Notes: generated from the sequence alone by a model not told the origin. 29,471 nucleotides of DNA from UBA1231 sp045652765 (GCA_045652765.1 JAZOLG010000055.1:1-29471); one strand, 5' to 3'; counted from the first letter of the stretch, positions 1-8,913 are shown. A program made the numbers and translations.

Positions 1-156
1 GCGTGTATCGATTTAGTATATCAATCAAATGATCCAGGAAAAGCGCACTTCATCGAAAGAGTTGAAACAAGAAATGGAACTCATACAATCAATGAAGCTG
101 CAAAACTAGGAATTGGATCTAAAGATTACCAATTAATTAATGTTAAAGAGCTTTAA
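1..156 (+). CDS. C-terminal end of a probable DUF362-type Fe-S center protein (partial)
   Basis: Frame 1 is open from the window edge to a TAA at 154-156 and gives the last 51 residues of a protein that starts outside the window. Recognisable pieces are ACIDLVY, then DPGKAHFIERVE, RNGTHTI and LGIGSKDY. From memory this ending matches clostridial proteins annotated as DUF362 or 'uncharacterized Fe-S center protein', where ACxDLVY follows a ferredoxin-like part; no cluster Cys pattern falls in the visible piece. A terminator hairpin starts inside the last codons. The reading frame is convincing; the family name is moderate because only the tail is seen. Confidence 0.5.
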   Translation, partial: ACIDLVYQSNDPGKAHFIERVETRNGTHTINEAAKLGIGSKDYQLINVKEL

Positions 157-168
157 GCTCTTTTTTTT
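145..168 (+). terminator. Rho-independent terminator of the DUF362-like gene
   Basis: AAAGAGC (145-151) pairs with GCTCTTT (157-163) around the short loop TTTAA, followed by a run of T to 168. The stem overlaps the last codons and the stop. Confidence 0.8.
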
Positions 169-241
169 ATTTGTCATATTTTAGGATGTGACATTCTTTT
201 CAAGTCTTAAATAAAACAAACTTTTTTTTATCGTACATAAT

Positions 242-276
242 AAAAATAGCAACTCTAAATTAGAGTTGCTATTTTT
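242..276 (-). terminator. Terminator of the 841-residue membrane protein gene, possibly bidirectional
   Basis: A near-perfect inverted repeat: AAAAATAGCAACTCTAA (242-258) and its complement (260-276). It lies 5 bases past the stop of the minus-strand gene. The A/T ends give a U-run on either strand, so it may also act as a second stop for the plus-strand gene. Confidence 0.8.
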
Positions 277-280
277 AATT

Positions 281-2806
281 TTAAAAGCTAGCTACATACC
301 ACATATATTGTGCTAAACTATCGTAATCTTCTTGATTCTTAAATGTTATTCCCCATGAACTCATTTGATCGACAATATAATAATCAATTAGTCTTTGTTT
401 ACTAACATCATCATATGCATTATCAATTGCATTTTCATAATAATATGTGATTATTTCATCTAATTCTGGATTTTCTACATATTCCTTCATAATATTAGCT
501 AATATTTCATCATATTGTTCTATAGTAAAATCTTCATAATGATATCCTGTTTGTTCATAACTATAAGGGTTACTATAAGCATTTGTCACAATTATGTCAC
601 AAATACCATATTCTATTTCAAAAGGATTACCATAAACATAATAATTTTCAAATCCTTCTTCAGTATCAAAAGGATAATATGAATCATCTTTTATTTCATA
701 ATATGCACATCCAGCATGATATTGGTACTCATAAATCAAAGGTGACTGAGAAGTATAATGTTGAGGTTGTTCCATACGTAAACGTAATCCTAAACTTTGA
801 TATTCACCCCAAACTTCATCATCAAACATTGCATTATTATATTCATCAACAAGTCCTTCTATTCTTTCTACACTATCAGGTCCAGAATAATAAACAAATA
901 TGCTTTCAAGTTTTTTAAGCAATTCTTTTGCGGCTACATATTGTTCACTTGTAAAGTCATTATTAGGATTATATTTTGATGTAGTTGTTGTAACATAAAG
1001 AGTTATAACTTCCATATTATAATATAATTGATCAAGTCTATTCATTTCTTCTATTATAAAATCATAATTATAATAATCTAATAAATATCTTTCTTTTACT
1101 TTTTCTAAAAGTAATTGTCCAATCAATTCATTTTCATCTATAACGCCTAGATAATCTGTTAAGAAATTCTTCCATCCATAACTAGCATCAAATCCATATC
1201 TTGAAAAAGCATTGTTTTCAAATAGATATTTAAACTCAGCAACTGATTGTGCATATCCATGCTTAACAGCATCTTCGTCAATACTTTCTTTTAAGTTCTT
1301 ATATGCTTTTTGGTCATATACCACATTATTATAAGGATCATAAATATTATTTTTTGATGATGTTAAGATAGTATATGATTCTAAAATGTTTCTGTATATT
1401 ATATTACCATAATTTTCAAGTAGCCCATTATAATACTCTTCATTACTAATTTCAAATATTTGATTATCATAGCTATATGTAAACATATTTTTCTGAGAAT
1501 TAAGTTTTGGTATTTCAATATATTCTTCATAACTTATACATTTTAAACTAGTTTCCAATAAACGTTTAACTTCTCCTGTATAACTAGTATTTAAAAAATT
1601 ATCTGAAATTTTAAAACTGTGATTTCTTCGATTAAAATAAAGCATCAATTCTTCAAGATCACCATAGTATATATCATCATACATATAATTAGCCACTTCT
1701 CGAAATACTTCAAAGGGAACTTTGTTTTCATTGTCCTCTTCTGCAAGAAACTCATATTCAGGATTCAAAGTTTGATCAATTTTATAAATGAATAAATATG
1801 ATCCATCATCACATCTTTGAAATGAGAATGAATTCATATAATCGTTTTCTTCATCTGCTACTGTTAATTTATTAAAAACTAAATTCGCAACACTTGATCC
1901 ATAATAATCTTTTAATTCTTCTTTTGTATAATTAAATTTTATTTTTTCTGTTTCAAGGTACTGTAATTCACCTGAATCTATTTTCAAATAATTAATATAG
2001 TTTCCACCAATCAATTCGCGAGTTTCTGAATAACACCATGAATTAATTATTTCATATTCATTAAATCTTCTTGCATTAAGGCCATTGTAATGTGTTATAA
2101 ATGCTTCTGCAAGTCTAGGTTGTTCAACGTAACGTCCATTAGCTGAATCATAAAACTTTTTATCACTACCAATTTGTATCCCCATTTCTTCAAAAACCAT
2201 GCTACCTTGTTCTATTGATGCAAAATCTAGAATAATAAGAGTCGCTGTTTCAGAATATAATTCATTATATGCTTCTTGATATTGTTCTTCTGTAAAGAAA
2301 TCACGATTGTCAAGAATCCATTGACCAAATAATTCCCTACCAAAGACTGCTCTTTTGCATATTAAATCTATAAATTCAGTTACTTGTTCATCTGTTTGTA
2401 AACCTAAGAATTTTAGTTCTGTATTAAACTCTTGTTCGTATTGCCACTTTTCATCTTCAGTTAAATTTTCAAAATCTTCTCCAAAAATGTATCTACCCAT
2501 TATAGTTTCAAGTTCTTCTTCTGAATAAGTAACATCAGCTAATAAGTTCTTATCAACAGTTTCTAACAAATAATCTAATCCAAATCGTGAAGAAACTTTC
2601 TTTTGAATTTCTTCTTCACTATATGAGTAATTACCAACTGTAAAGAATTTATCTTTTTCTTTTTGTGTTGGTAACTTTTCTTCACTTTCCTTGTCATCTG
2701 CATCTTTATTGCCAAGTGTAAAATATAAAACTGTACCTCCTGCAACAAGCGCTATAAAGAATAAAATTCCAATTTTAACTAATTTATTACCTAATATATT
2801 TTTCAT
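281..2806 (-). CDS. Large membrane-anchored extracytoplasmic protein, SurA/PrsA-like N-terminal region, function unknown
   Basis: 841 residues. A single hydrophobic segment at about 12-32 after a short basic start, then a Lys/Glu-rich linker (about 35-50), fits a signal anchor with the rest outside the membrane. Residues 55-100 (FTVGNYSYSEEEIQ, then LLETVDKNLLADVTYSEEEL) resemble the N-terminal helical part of SurA/PrsA foldases, where a short strand is followed by a helix ending in 'id..ll'. I see no clear parvulin active site. The protein is very rich in Tyr, Glu, Asp and Asn and has many TSEQY/YTKEEL-like turns, suggesting helical repeats. The start is supported by AAAGGAA about 7 bases upstream. 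The tuf terminator ends only 17 bases before this ATG, leaving no room for a promoter between them. A chaperone or foldase role is an inference. Confidence 0.8.
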   Translation of the reverse strand: MKNILGNKLVKIGILFFIALVAGGTVLYFTLGNKDADDKESEEKLPTQKEKDKFFTVGNYSYSEEEIQKKVSSRFGLDYLLETVDKNLLADVTYSEEELETIMGRYIFGEDFENLTEDEKWQYEQEFNTELKFLGLQTDEQVTEFIDLICKRAVFGRELFGQWILDNRDFFTEEQYQEAYNELYSETATLIILDFASIEQGSMVFEEMGIQIGSDKKFYDSANGRYVEQPRLAEAFITHYNGLNARRFNEYEIINSWCYSETRELIGGNYINYLKIDSGELQYLETEKIKFNYTKEELKDYYGSSVANLVFNKLTVADEENDYMNSFSFQRCDDGSYLFIYKIDQTLNPEYEFLAEEDNENKVPFEVFREVANYMYDDIYYGDLEELMLYFNRRNHSFKISDNFLNTSYTGEVKRLLETSLKCISYEEYIEIPKLNSQKNMFTYSYDNQIFEISNEEYYNGLLENYGNIIYRNILESYTILTSSKNNIYDPYNNVVYDQKAYKNLKESIDEDAVKHGYAQSVAEFKYLFENNAFSRYGFDASYGWKNFLTDYLGVIDENELIGQLLLEKVKERYLLDYYNYDFIIEEMNRLDQLYYNMEVITLYVTTTTSKYNPNNDFTSEQYVAAKELLKKLESIFVYYSGPDSVERIEGLVDEYNNAMFDDEVWGEYQSLGLRLRMEQPQHYTSQSPLIYEYQYHAGCAYYEIKDDSYYPFDTEEGFENYYVYGNPFEIEYGICDIIVTNAYSNPYSYEQTGYHYEDFTIEQYDEILANIMKEYVENPELDEIITYYYENAIDNAYDDVSKQRLIDYYIVDQMSSWGITFKNQEDYDSLAQYMWYVASF

Positions 2807-2823
2807 AATTTATTCCTTTATTT

Positions 2824-2858
2824 TTTTAAAAAAAGACTTAACTGAATAGTTAAGTCTT
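2824..2858 (-). terminator. Terminator after tuf
   Basis: AAGACTTAACT pairs with AGTTAAGTCTT (2833-2843 with 2848-2858) around a 4-base loop. On the minus strand it is followed by seven T. It lies 12 bases past the tuf stop and directly before the ribosome binding site of the next gene. Confidence 0.9.
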
Positions 2859-2870
2859 AATCTACACTAA

Positions 2871-4052
2871 TTAGTGAAGTTCAGTAACTGAACCTGCACC
2901 TACAGTACGTCCACCTTCACGGATAGAGAATTTTGTACCTTTTTCAACAGCGATTGGGTGAATTAGTTTAACAACCATTCTTGTGTTGTCACCAGGCATA
3001 ACCATTTCTGTACCAGGCATTAATTCGATAATACCAGTAACGTCAGTAGTACGGAAATAGAATTGAGGACGATAGTTAGAGAAGAATGGAGTATGACGTC
3101 CACCTTCTTCTTTAGTTAATACGTATACTTCAGCGTCGAAGTGATCATGAGGATTAACTGATTTAGGTTTAGCAAGTACTTGTCCACGAACGATTTCATC
3201 ACGAGATACACCACGTAATAATGCACCAATGTTATCACCAGCTTCAGCTTGGTCTAATAATTTACGGAACATTTCTACACCTGTAACTACGCAAGAACGA
3301 GTTTCTTTGATACCAACGATTTCAACGTTGTCACCAACTTTAACTGTACCACGTTCTACACGTCCTGTAGCAACTGTACCACGACCAGTGATAGAGAATA
3401 CGTCTTCTACTGGCATTAAGAATGGTTTATCAGTTTCACGAACTGGATCAGGGATGTAAGCATCAACTGTATCCATTAATTCTAAAATTTTAGCTTGGTA
3501 AGCTGGGTCACCTTCTAAAGCTTTTAAAGCTGAACCACGGATAATTGGAGTATCATCTCCAGGGAATCCATATTCATTTAATAGGTCACGAACTTCCATT
3601 TCTACTAAGTCAAGTAATTCTTCGTCATCAACCATATCACATTTATTTAAGAATACGATTAATTTTGGAACACCTACTTGGCGGCTTAATAAGATATGTT
3701 CACGAGTTTGAGCCATTGGTCCATCTGTAGCAGCGATAACTAAGATAGCACCGTCCATTTGTGCAGCACCAGTGATCATATTTTTAACATAGTCGGCATG
3801 CCCTGGGCAGTCAACGTGTGCATAGTGACGAGGTTTAGTTTCATATTCAACGTGGCAAGTATTGATAGTTATACCACGAGCTTTTTCTTCTGGAGCTCCG
3901 TCAATTTGGTCATAAGCTTTCTTTTCAGCTAGACCTTGAGCAGCTAATACTGTAGTAATAGCTGATGTTAAAGTAGTTTTCCCATGGTCAACGTGTCCGA
4001 TTGTACCAATGTTTACATGGGGTTTAGTACGTTCAAATTTTTCTTTTGCCAT
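2871..4052 (-). CDS. tuf: Elongation factor Tu
   Basis: 393 residues, the usual bacterial length. It delivers aminoacyl-tRNA to the ribosomal A site as a GTP complex in the cytoplasm. The GTPase motifs are intact: GHVDHGKT at 19-26, DCPGH at 81-85 and NKCD at 136-139. Domains 2 and 3 follow with expected motifs (RGTVATGRVERG; GGRHTPFFSNYRPQFYFR). The ATG is preceded by GAAAGGAAA. It is the last gene of the str operon but sits 93 bases below fusA behind its own promoter, so it can be transcribed both with the operon and alone. The sequence looks ordinary, with no insertion or motif loss. Confidence 0.99.
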   Translation of the reverse strand: MAKEKFERTKPHVNIGTIGHVDHGKTTLTSAITTVLAAQGLAEKKAYDQIDGAPEEKARGITINTCHVEYETKPRHYAHVDCPGHADYVKNMITGAAQMDGAILVIAATDGPMAQTREHILLSRQVGVPKLIVFLNKCDMVDDEELLDLVEMEVRDLLNEYGFPGDDTPIIRGSALKALEGDPAYQAKILELMDTVDAYIPDPVRETDKPFLMPVEDVFSITGRGTVATGRVERGTVKVGDNVEIVGIKETRSCVVTGVEMFRKLLDQAEAGDNIGALLRGVSRDEIVRGQVLAKPKSVNPHDHFDAEVYVLTKEEGGRHTPFFSNYRPQFYFRTTDVTGIIELMPGTEMVMPGDNTRMVVKLIHPIAVEKGTKFSIREGGRTVGAGSVTELH

Positions 4053-4097
4053 TTTTAAAAATTTCCTTTCTTGTGGATAAATTAAATTTCCTATTAT

Positions 4098-4126
4098 ATT
4101 ATAAATTATTTAGTCTTTTTTTGCAA
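4098..4126 (-). promoter_or_regulatory. Promoter for tuf
   Basis: On the minus strand TTGCAA (4121-4126), a 17-base spacer, then TATAAT (4098-4103). The start of transcription would fall about 40 bases before the tuf ATG. It lies in the fusA-tuf gap and uses the same -35 hexamer and spacing as the rpsL promoter. Confidence 0.85.
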
Positions 4127-4145
4127 GAAATATACTTAAGATATT

Positions 4146-6218
4146 TTAGTTGTTGCGTTTTTTGATTACTTCATCAGTAACATATTTTGGACATTCTTCG
4201 TAGTGGTCAAATTGCATAGTATAGTTACCACGACCTTGAGTATTAGAACGAAGAGCAGTAGCATAACCAAACATTTCTGATAGAGGTACGAAACCTTTAA
4301 TTGCTTGGTAAGGTCCACGAGCTTCTTGAGATTCGATTCTACCACGACGACTCATTAAGTCACCCATAACGTTACCTAAATATTCATCTGGAACAACAAT
4401 TTCAACAGCTGTAATTGGTTCTAATAATACTGGAGCACATTTTTCTTTTGATGCTTTGAATGCCATAGACGCAGCAACTTCGAATGCGATTTGGCTTGAG
4501 TCAACGTCATGGTAAGAACCAAATGTTAATCTTGCTTTAACGTCAATTGTTGGGAATCCAGCAAGGTTACCATTTTCTAATGCATTACGTAAACCTTTTT
4601 CAACAGCTGGAATATATTCACGAGGGATAACACCACCAACGATTTCGTCAACAAATTCAAATCCTTTACCTGGATTTGGTTCGAATGTAACTACACAGTG
4701 ACCATATTGACCACGACCACCTGATTGACGAACGAATTTACCTTCAACTTCAGCTGGAACACTAATTGTTTCACGATATGAAACTTGTGGTCTACCAACA
4801 TTAGCTTCAACTTTAAATTCACGTTTCATTCTATCAACGATGATATCTAAGTGTAATTCACCCATACCAGAGATAATTGTTTGACCTGTTTCATGGTCAA
4901 TATGAGTTCTAAATGTTGGATCTTCTTCAGCAAGTTTTGCTAAAGCGATACCCATCTTATCTTGGTCATTTTTAGTTTTAGGTTCAATTGCAACTGAGAT
5001 AACTGGTTCTGGGAAATTCATAGATTCAAGGATGATTTCATGTTTTTCATCACATAATGAATCACCAGTAGTAGTTTCTTTTAGACCTACCGCAGCAGCA
5101 ATATCTCCTGCAAATACTTCTTTAATTTCAGTACGATTATTTGCGTGCATCATTAAGATACGTCCAAGACGTTCTTTTTTACCACGGCTTGAGTTATAAA
5201 CGTAAGTACCTGATTGAATGCTTCCTGAATAAACACGGAAGAATGTAAGTTTACCTACATATGGGTCAGTCATAACTTTAAATGCTAAAGCTGCAAATGG
5301 TGCATCATCAGAACTTTCGATGATTAATTCATTTCCTTCTCCGTCAGTTCCTTTCATTTCAGCAACTTCAACTGGAGATGGTAAATAATCTAATACTGCA
5401 TCTAATACTTTTTGGATACCTTTGTTCTTAAATGCTGTACCACATAATACTGGGAAGAATTCTACTGATAAAGTTGCTTTACGAATAGCACGTTTTAAAA
5501 TTTCAGGACTTACTTCTTGTCCATCAAGGTAAGCTTCCATTAATTCGTCATCGTAATCAGCAACAGCACCGATTAATTCTTCACGATATAATTCAACATC
5601 ATCTTTAAGATGTGCTGGAATTTCAACAATAGTTGTCTTTTCATCTGGATTTCCATCTTCATACATGAATGCTTCCATAGTTACTAAGTCAACAATACCT
5701 TTGAAATCACTTTCGGCACCAATAGGATATTGGATAGGAGCTGCAACAGCACCTAAACGTTTCTTTAATGAGTCACAACTGAATTTGAAGTCTGCACCAG
5801 TTTTATCCATTTTATTAACGAATACAATTCTTGGTACCATGTATTCAGTAGCTTGTCTCCAAACAGTTTCTGTTTGAGGTTCAACACCTGCTTGAGCATC
5901 AAGAACTGTAACAGCGCCATCTAATACTCTTAATGAACGGCTAACTTCAACAGTAAAGTCTACGTGTCCTGGAGTGTCGATTACATTGATACGGTGTTCT
6001 TTCCAAAATGCTGTAGTGGCTGCAGAAGTAATTGTGATACCTCTTTCTTGTTCTTGTTCCATCCAGTCCATTTGGGCAGCACCATCATGTGTTTCACCAA
6101 TTTTATGAATTTTTCCTGTATGATATAATAAACGTTCAGTGAATGTAGTTTTCCCTGCATCAATGTGCGCCATTACACCAATATTTCTAGTTTTTAATAA
6201 CGATACTTCACGAGGCAT
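4146..6218 (-). CDS. fusA: Elongation factor G
   Basis: 690 residues, typical for EF-G1. The GTPase drives tRNA-mRNA translocation and, with RRF, ribosome recycling. G-domain motifs are AHIDAGKT at 17-24, DTPGH at 81-85 and NKMD at 135-138; the switch region has QERGITI. Domain IV (SYRETI, GQYGHCVV) and domain V (SRRGRIE) are present, so it is full length. AGGAAA precedes the ATG. It is third in the str operon, 34 bases after rpsG, and is not a tet(M)-type ribosome protection homologue, judging by the canonical order and neighbours. Confidence 0.99.
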   Translation of the reverse strand: MPREVSLLKTRNIGVMAHIDAGKTTFTERLLYHTGKIHKIGETHDGAAQMDWMEQEQERGITITSAATTAFWKEHRINVIDTPGHVDFTVEVSRSLRVLDGAVTVLDAQAGVEPQTETVWRQATEYMVPRIVFVNKMDKTGADFKFSCDSLKKRLGAVAAPIQYPIGAESDFKGIVDLVTMEAFMYEDGNPDEKTTIVEIPAHLKDDVELYREELIGAVADYDDELMEAYLDGQEVSPEILKRAIRKATLSVEFFPVLCGTAFKNKGIQKVLDAVLDYLPSPVEVAEMKGTDGEGNELIIESSDDAPFAALAFKVMTDPYVGKLTFFRVYSGSIQSGTYVYNSSRGKKERLGRILMMHANNRTEIKEVFAGDIAAAVGLKETTTGDSLCDEKHEIILESMNFPEPVISVAIEPKTKNDQDKMGIALAKLAEEDPTFRTHIDHETGQTIISGMGELHLDIIVDRMKREFKVEANVGRPQVSYRETISVPAEVEGKFVRQSGGRGQYGHCVVTFEPNPGKGFEFVDEIVGGVIPREYIPAVEKGLRNALENGNLAGFPTIDVKARLTFGSYHDVDSSQIAFEVAASMAFKASKEKCAPVLLEPITAVEIVVPDEYLGNVMGDLMSRRGRIESQEARGPYQAIKGFVPLSEMFGYATALRSNTQGRGNYTMQFDHYEECPKYVTDEVIKKRNN

Positions 6219-6252
6219 ATTTTTTCCTGCTTTCGATTTCCTGTTATTTTAA

Positions 6253-6723
6253 TTACCATTGATAATGAGCAAATGCTTTGTTAGCTTCAGCCATTCTATG
6301 AGTATCTTCACGTTTTTTAACTGAAGCACCAACACCATTAGCAGCGTCAATGATTTCTTTTGCTAATCTTTCTTCCATTGTTTTTTCATGGCGAAGACGA
6401 GCGTAATTTGTTAACCATCTTAAACCTAATGTGTAACGTCTAGCTTGACGTACTTCCACTGGTACTTGATTGTTAGCACCACCAACACGACTAGAACGAT
6501 CTTCTACTTGAGGCATGATATTTTCTAAAGCTTGTTCGTATACTTCAATTGCATCACGTCCTGTTGTTTGAGCAACTCTTTCGAATGCTCCATAAATAAT
6601 TTGTTGAGCAACACCTTTTTTACCATCTAACATAATACTGTTAATTAATCTAGTTACAAGTTTTGAATTGTAAATTGGATCTGGTAATACTTGTCTTACT
6701 GGGACATGTCCTTTACGAGGCAT
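6253..6723 (-). CDS. rpsG: Small ribosomal subunit protein S7
   Basis: 156 residues, the standard bacterial length. S7 starts assembly of the 30S head by binding the 3' major domain of 16S rRNA and contacts E-site tRNA. The start MPRKGHVPVR and the segment VGGANNQVPVEVRQAR are typical. AAAGGAG lies about 7 bases before the ATG. It is 42 bases after rpsL. In E. coli S7 represses its operon by binding the rpsL-rpsG gap; the short gap here shows no obvious matching structure. Confidence 0.99.
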   Translation of the reverse strand: MPRKGHVPVRQVLPDPIYNSKLVTRLINSIMLDGKKGVAQQIIYGAFERVAQTTGRDAIEVYEQALENIMPQVEDRSSRVGGANNQVPVEVRQARRYTLGLRWLTNYARLRHEKTMEERLAKEIIDAANGVGASVKKREDTHRMAEANKAFAHYQW

Positions 6724-6765
6724 GATAATTCTCCTTTCTATAGATAAAATTCAATTATTTAATAA

Positions 6766-7191
6766 TTATTTTTTTGCGTTTGCTTTAGGACGTTTAGCAC
6801 CGTATTTAGAACGAGCTTGATTACGTTTTTCTACACCTGTAGTATCTAATGTACCACGAATAATGTGATAACGTACCCCTGGTAAGTCCTTAACACGACC
6901 ACCACGGATTAATACAACACTGTGTTCTTGTAAACGATGTCCAATACCTGGAATGTATGCTGTTACTTCTAAACCATTAGTTAAACGAACACGGGCAATC
7001 TTACGGATCGCTGAGTTAGGTTTTTTAGGAGTAGCAGTAGACACACGAGTACATACACCACGTTTTTGTGGTGAATCAACGTTCGTAGGTAATTTCTTTA
7101 ATGTATTTAAACCAACACCTAATTGTGGTGATTTAGATTTACGAACTTTGTCTTGTCTTGATTTACGTACAAGTTGGTTAATTGTAGGCAT
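6766..7191 (-). CDS. rpsL: Small ribosomal subunit protein S12
   Basis: 141 residues, within the Bacillota range. S12 shapes the decoding centre. The PKKPNS loop (Lys56) and the GGRVKDLPGVRYH loop (Lys101) keep the lysines whose replacement gives streptomycin resistance elsewhere, so the wild-type sensitive form is expected. The strand before the first loop reads RVSTATPKKPN, where many species have RVYTTTPKKPN: a small departure. AAAGGAG precedes the ATG by 8 bases. It is the first gene of the str operon. Confidence 0.98.
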   Translation of the reverse strand: MPTINQLVRKSRQDKVRKSKSPQLGVGLNTLKKLPTNVDSPQKRGVCTRVSTATPKKPNSAIRKIARVRLTNGLEVTAYIPGIGHRLQEHSVVLIRGGRVKDLPGVRYHIIRGTLDTTGVEKRNQARSKYGAKRPKANAKK

Positions 7192-7299
7192 TTATGTTTC
7201 TCCTTTCATAAATATACTTAGTATAGCCACATTTCCGGGCGTTTCAAAAAGTAATAAAATATAGGCTTGACGATAGGCCAAAGCCACTTATTTCAAACC
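7192..7299 (-). promoter_or_regulatory. 5' leader of the str operon
   Basis: About 100 untranslated bases lie between the predicted transcription start and the rpsL ATG. They contain GGCTT (7281-7285, read on the minus strand) able to pair with AAGCC (7264-7268), and GC-rich patches (GGCC, GCCCGG) that stand out from the AT-rich surroundings. I do not recognise a known ribosomal-protein leader family in it. Confidence 0.4.
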
Positions 7300-7305
7300 G
7301 CAAAT

Positions 7306-7334
7306 ATTATACACTAAATGACTATTTTTTGCAA
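7306..7334 (-). promoter_or_regulatory. Main promoter of the str operon
   Basis: On the minus strand TTGCAA (7329-7334), a 17-base spacer, TATAAT (7306-7311). The position gives a leader of roughly 105-110 bases before rpsL. Confidence 0.85.
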
Positions 7335-7652
7335 ATGAAATGCTAATTTTTTTCTAAACAAATATTAAAATGTTAAATAAACAATAAATACTTCAAATAT
7401 TTTCTACTTTTAACTTGACGATTTTTTCCTATTTACATTTTAGTTTTACTCATTTTTATTAAAATTATACCATAATATTTCCATATTTTTTACAAATTTA
7501 TGATCAGCAGTCTTATTCCTTATTATATATAACAATTCAAGCATTAATACATTGAACTAATAATTGATGTAAAATACAAATATAGTTGTTATCTAGCAAT
7601 ATAGTGAAATAAAAATGAATAGCTATTTTATCTAAAAACTTTTTCTTTTTTC
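7335..7652. other. AT-rich gap between divergent units, no gene seen
   Basis: I find no convincing reading frame, RNA gene or repeat here. It is a low-complexity A/T stretch separating the str promoter from the promoter of the CofE-like gene. It may act as an UP-element-like or curved region for the two promoters, but nothing specific can be shown. Confidence 0.5.
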
Positions 7653-7681
7653 TTGAAAGAATTGATTATTAGTTATATAAT
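7653..7681 (+). promoter_or_regulatory. Promoter of the CofE-like gene
   Basis: TTGAAA (7653-7658), 17 bases, TATAAT (7676-7681). Transcription should start near 7688, about 28 bases before the ATG at 7716. The promoter covers the upstream in-frame TTG at 7653, which argues against that codon as a start. Confidence 0.75.
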
Positions 7682-7715
7682 ATATTGTATTTTTATAGAA
7701 AGCAAAGGTATTATT

Positions 7716-8906
7716 ATGGAAAGAAAAGTTGGAACAATATCTCGTGGTGTTAGATGCCCTATTATCAGAGAAAACGATGATCTAGCAAAAATAGTTGTTA
7801 ACAGCGTGTTAGAAGCAGCAGAAAGCGAAGGATTTAAATTAAGAAATCGCGACGTTGTAGGTATTACAGAATCTATTGTTGCTCGTGCTCAAGGCAACTA
7901 TGCATCAGTTGAAGACGTTAAAACAGATATTTTAAACAAAATGGGTAACGATACAATTGGTGTAATTTTCCCGATTTTATCAAGAAATCGTTTCGCAATT
8001 TGTTTAAGAGGTATCGCAAAAGCTGCTAAAAAGATTGTTCTTATGTTAAGTTATCCAAGTGATGAAGTTGGTAACGCGCTTCTTACTTACGATCAATTAG
8101 ATGAAGCCGGTGTTAATCCTTATTCAGATGTTTTATCCCTTGAAAAATATCGTGAATTATTTGGATATGGCAAACACGAATTTACAGGTGTAGATTACGT
8201 TGAATACTATTCTAATTTAATCAAAGAATGTGGTGCAGAAGTTGAAGTAGTATTTGCTAATCAAGCAAAAACTATTCTTAATTATACAAAAAAAGTTATC
8301 AATTGTGACATCCATACAAGAGTTCGTACAAAACGTATCTTATTAAATGCTGGTGCGGAAATAGTATTAAGTCTTGATGATATTCTTAATGCGCCAATTA
8401 ACGGTAGTGGTTTTAATGAAAAATATGGTTTATTAGGTTCAAATAAGTCTACCGAAGATATTATCAAATTATTCCCAAGAGAATGCAAACCATTTGTATT
8501 AGAAGTTCAAAAACAATTTTTTGAACGCACAAACAAACATATAGAAGTTATGGTATATGGTGATGGAGCTTTCAAAGACCCTCAAGGGAAAATTTGGGAA
8601 CTTGCAGACCCTGTAGTATCTCCTGGTTTTACTGATGGATTAATCGGTACACCAAATGAATTAAAACTTAAATATCTAGCAGATAATGACTTTAAAGACT
8701 TAAATGGTGAAGATCTACGAAAAGCCATTTCCGAAAGCATAAAAGCAAAAAGTGGAAGTTTAGTTGGTAATATGGCATCTCAAGGTACTACGCCAAGACA
8801 ACTTACTGATTTAATTGGTTCTCTTTGTGATTTGACTAGTGGATCAGGTGATAAAGGTACACCAATAATTCTTGTACAAGGATACTTCGACAACTACACA
8901 GATTAA
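7716..8906 (+). CDS. CofE-like gamma-glutamyl ligase (F420-0:glutamate ligase family)
   Basis: 396 residues from the ATG, which has AAAGG 7 bases upstream. The N-terminal part matches the CofE fold: DVVGITESIVARAQG (46-60) corresponds to the 'DvlvvtqKivSkaeG' motif of F420 gamma-glutamyl ligases. GDGAFKDP at 282-289 corresponds to the conserved Gly-Asp metal/GTP loop. CofE itself is about 250 residues, so this is a longer Bacillota form with about 150 extra residues. The known family reaction is GTP-dependent addition of glutamate to an acidic acceptor. No F420 biosynthesis gene lies nearby and gut Bacillota are not known to make F420, so the acceptor is probably something else; CofE-like enzymes have been proposed to glutamylate folates in some bacteria. 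It has its own promoter and terminator, so it stands alone. Confidence 0.8.
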   Translation: MERKVGTISRGVRCPIIRENDDLAKIVVNSVLEAAESEGFKLRNRDVVGITESIVARAQGNYASVEDVKTDILNKMGNDTIGVIFPILSRNRFAICLRGIAKAAKKIVLMLSYPSDEVGNALLTYDQLDEAGVNPYSDVLSLEKYRELFGYGKHEFTGVDYVEYYSNLIKECGAEVEVVFANQAKTILNYTKKVINCDIHTRVRTKRILLNAGAEIVLSLDDILNAPINGSGFNEKYGLLGSNKSTEDIIKLFPRECKPFVLEVQKQFFERTNKHIEVMVYGDGAFKDPQGKIWELADPVVSPGFTDGLIGTPNELKLKYLADNDFKDLNGEDLRKAISESIKAKSGSLVGNMASQGTTPRQLTDLIGSLCDLTSGSGDKGTPIILVQGYFDNYTD

Positions 8907-8913
8907 TTAAATT

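Noticed and set aside
157..241. Possible small RNA or tRNA in the gap after the first gene
   Set aside because: No cloverleaf, no T-loop sequence and no promoter; it is a terminator region only.
3229..3730. Plus-strand open frames inside tuf
   Set aside because: They are antisense shadows of a highly conserved gene, without binding sites or protein-like composition. The same holds for frames within fusA, rpsL and the 841-residue gene.
7653..7715. Upstream in-frame TTG that would lengthen the CofE-like protein by 21 residues
   Set aside because: It lies in the -35 box of a good promoter and has no binding site; the ATG at 7716 has AAAGG at normal distance.
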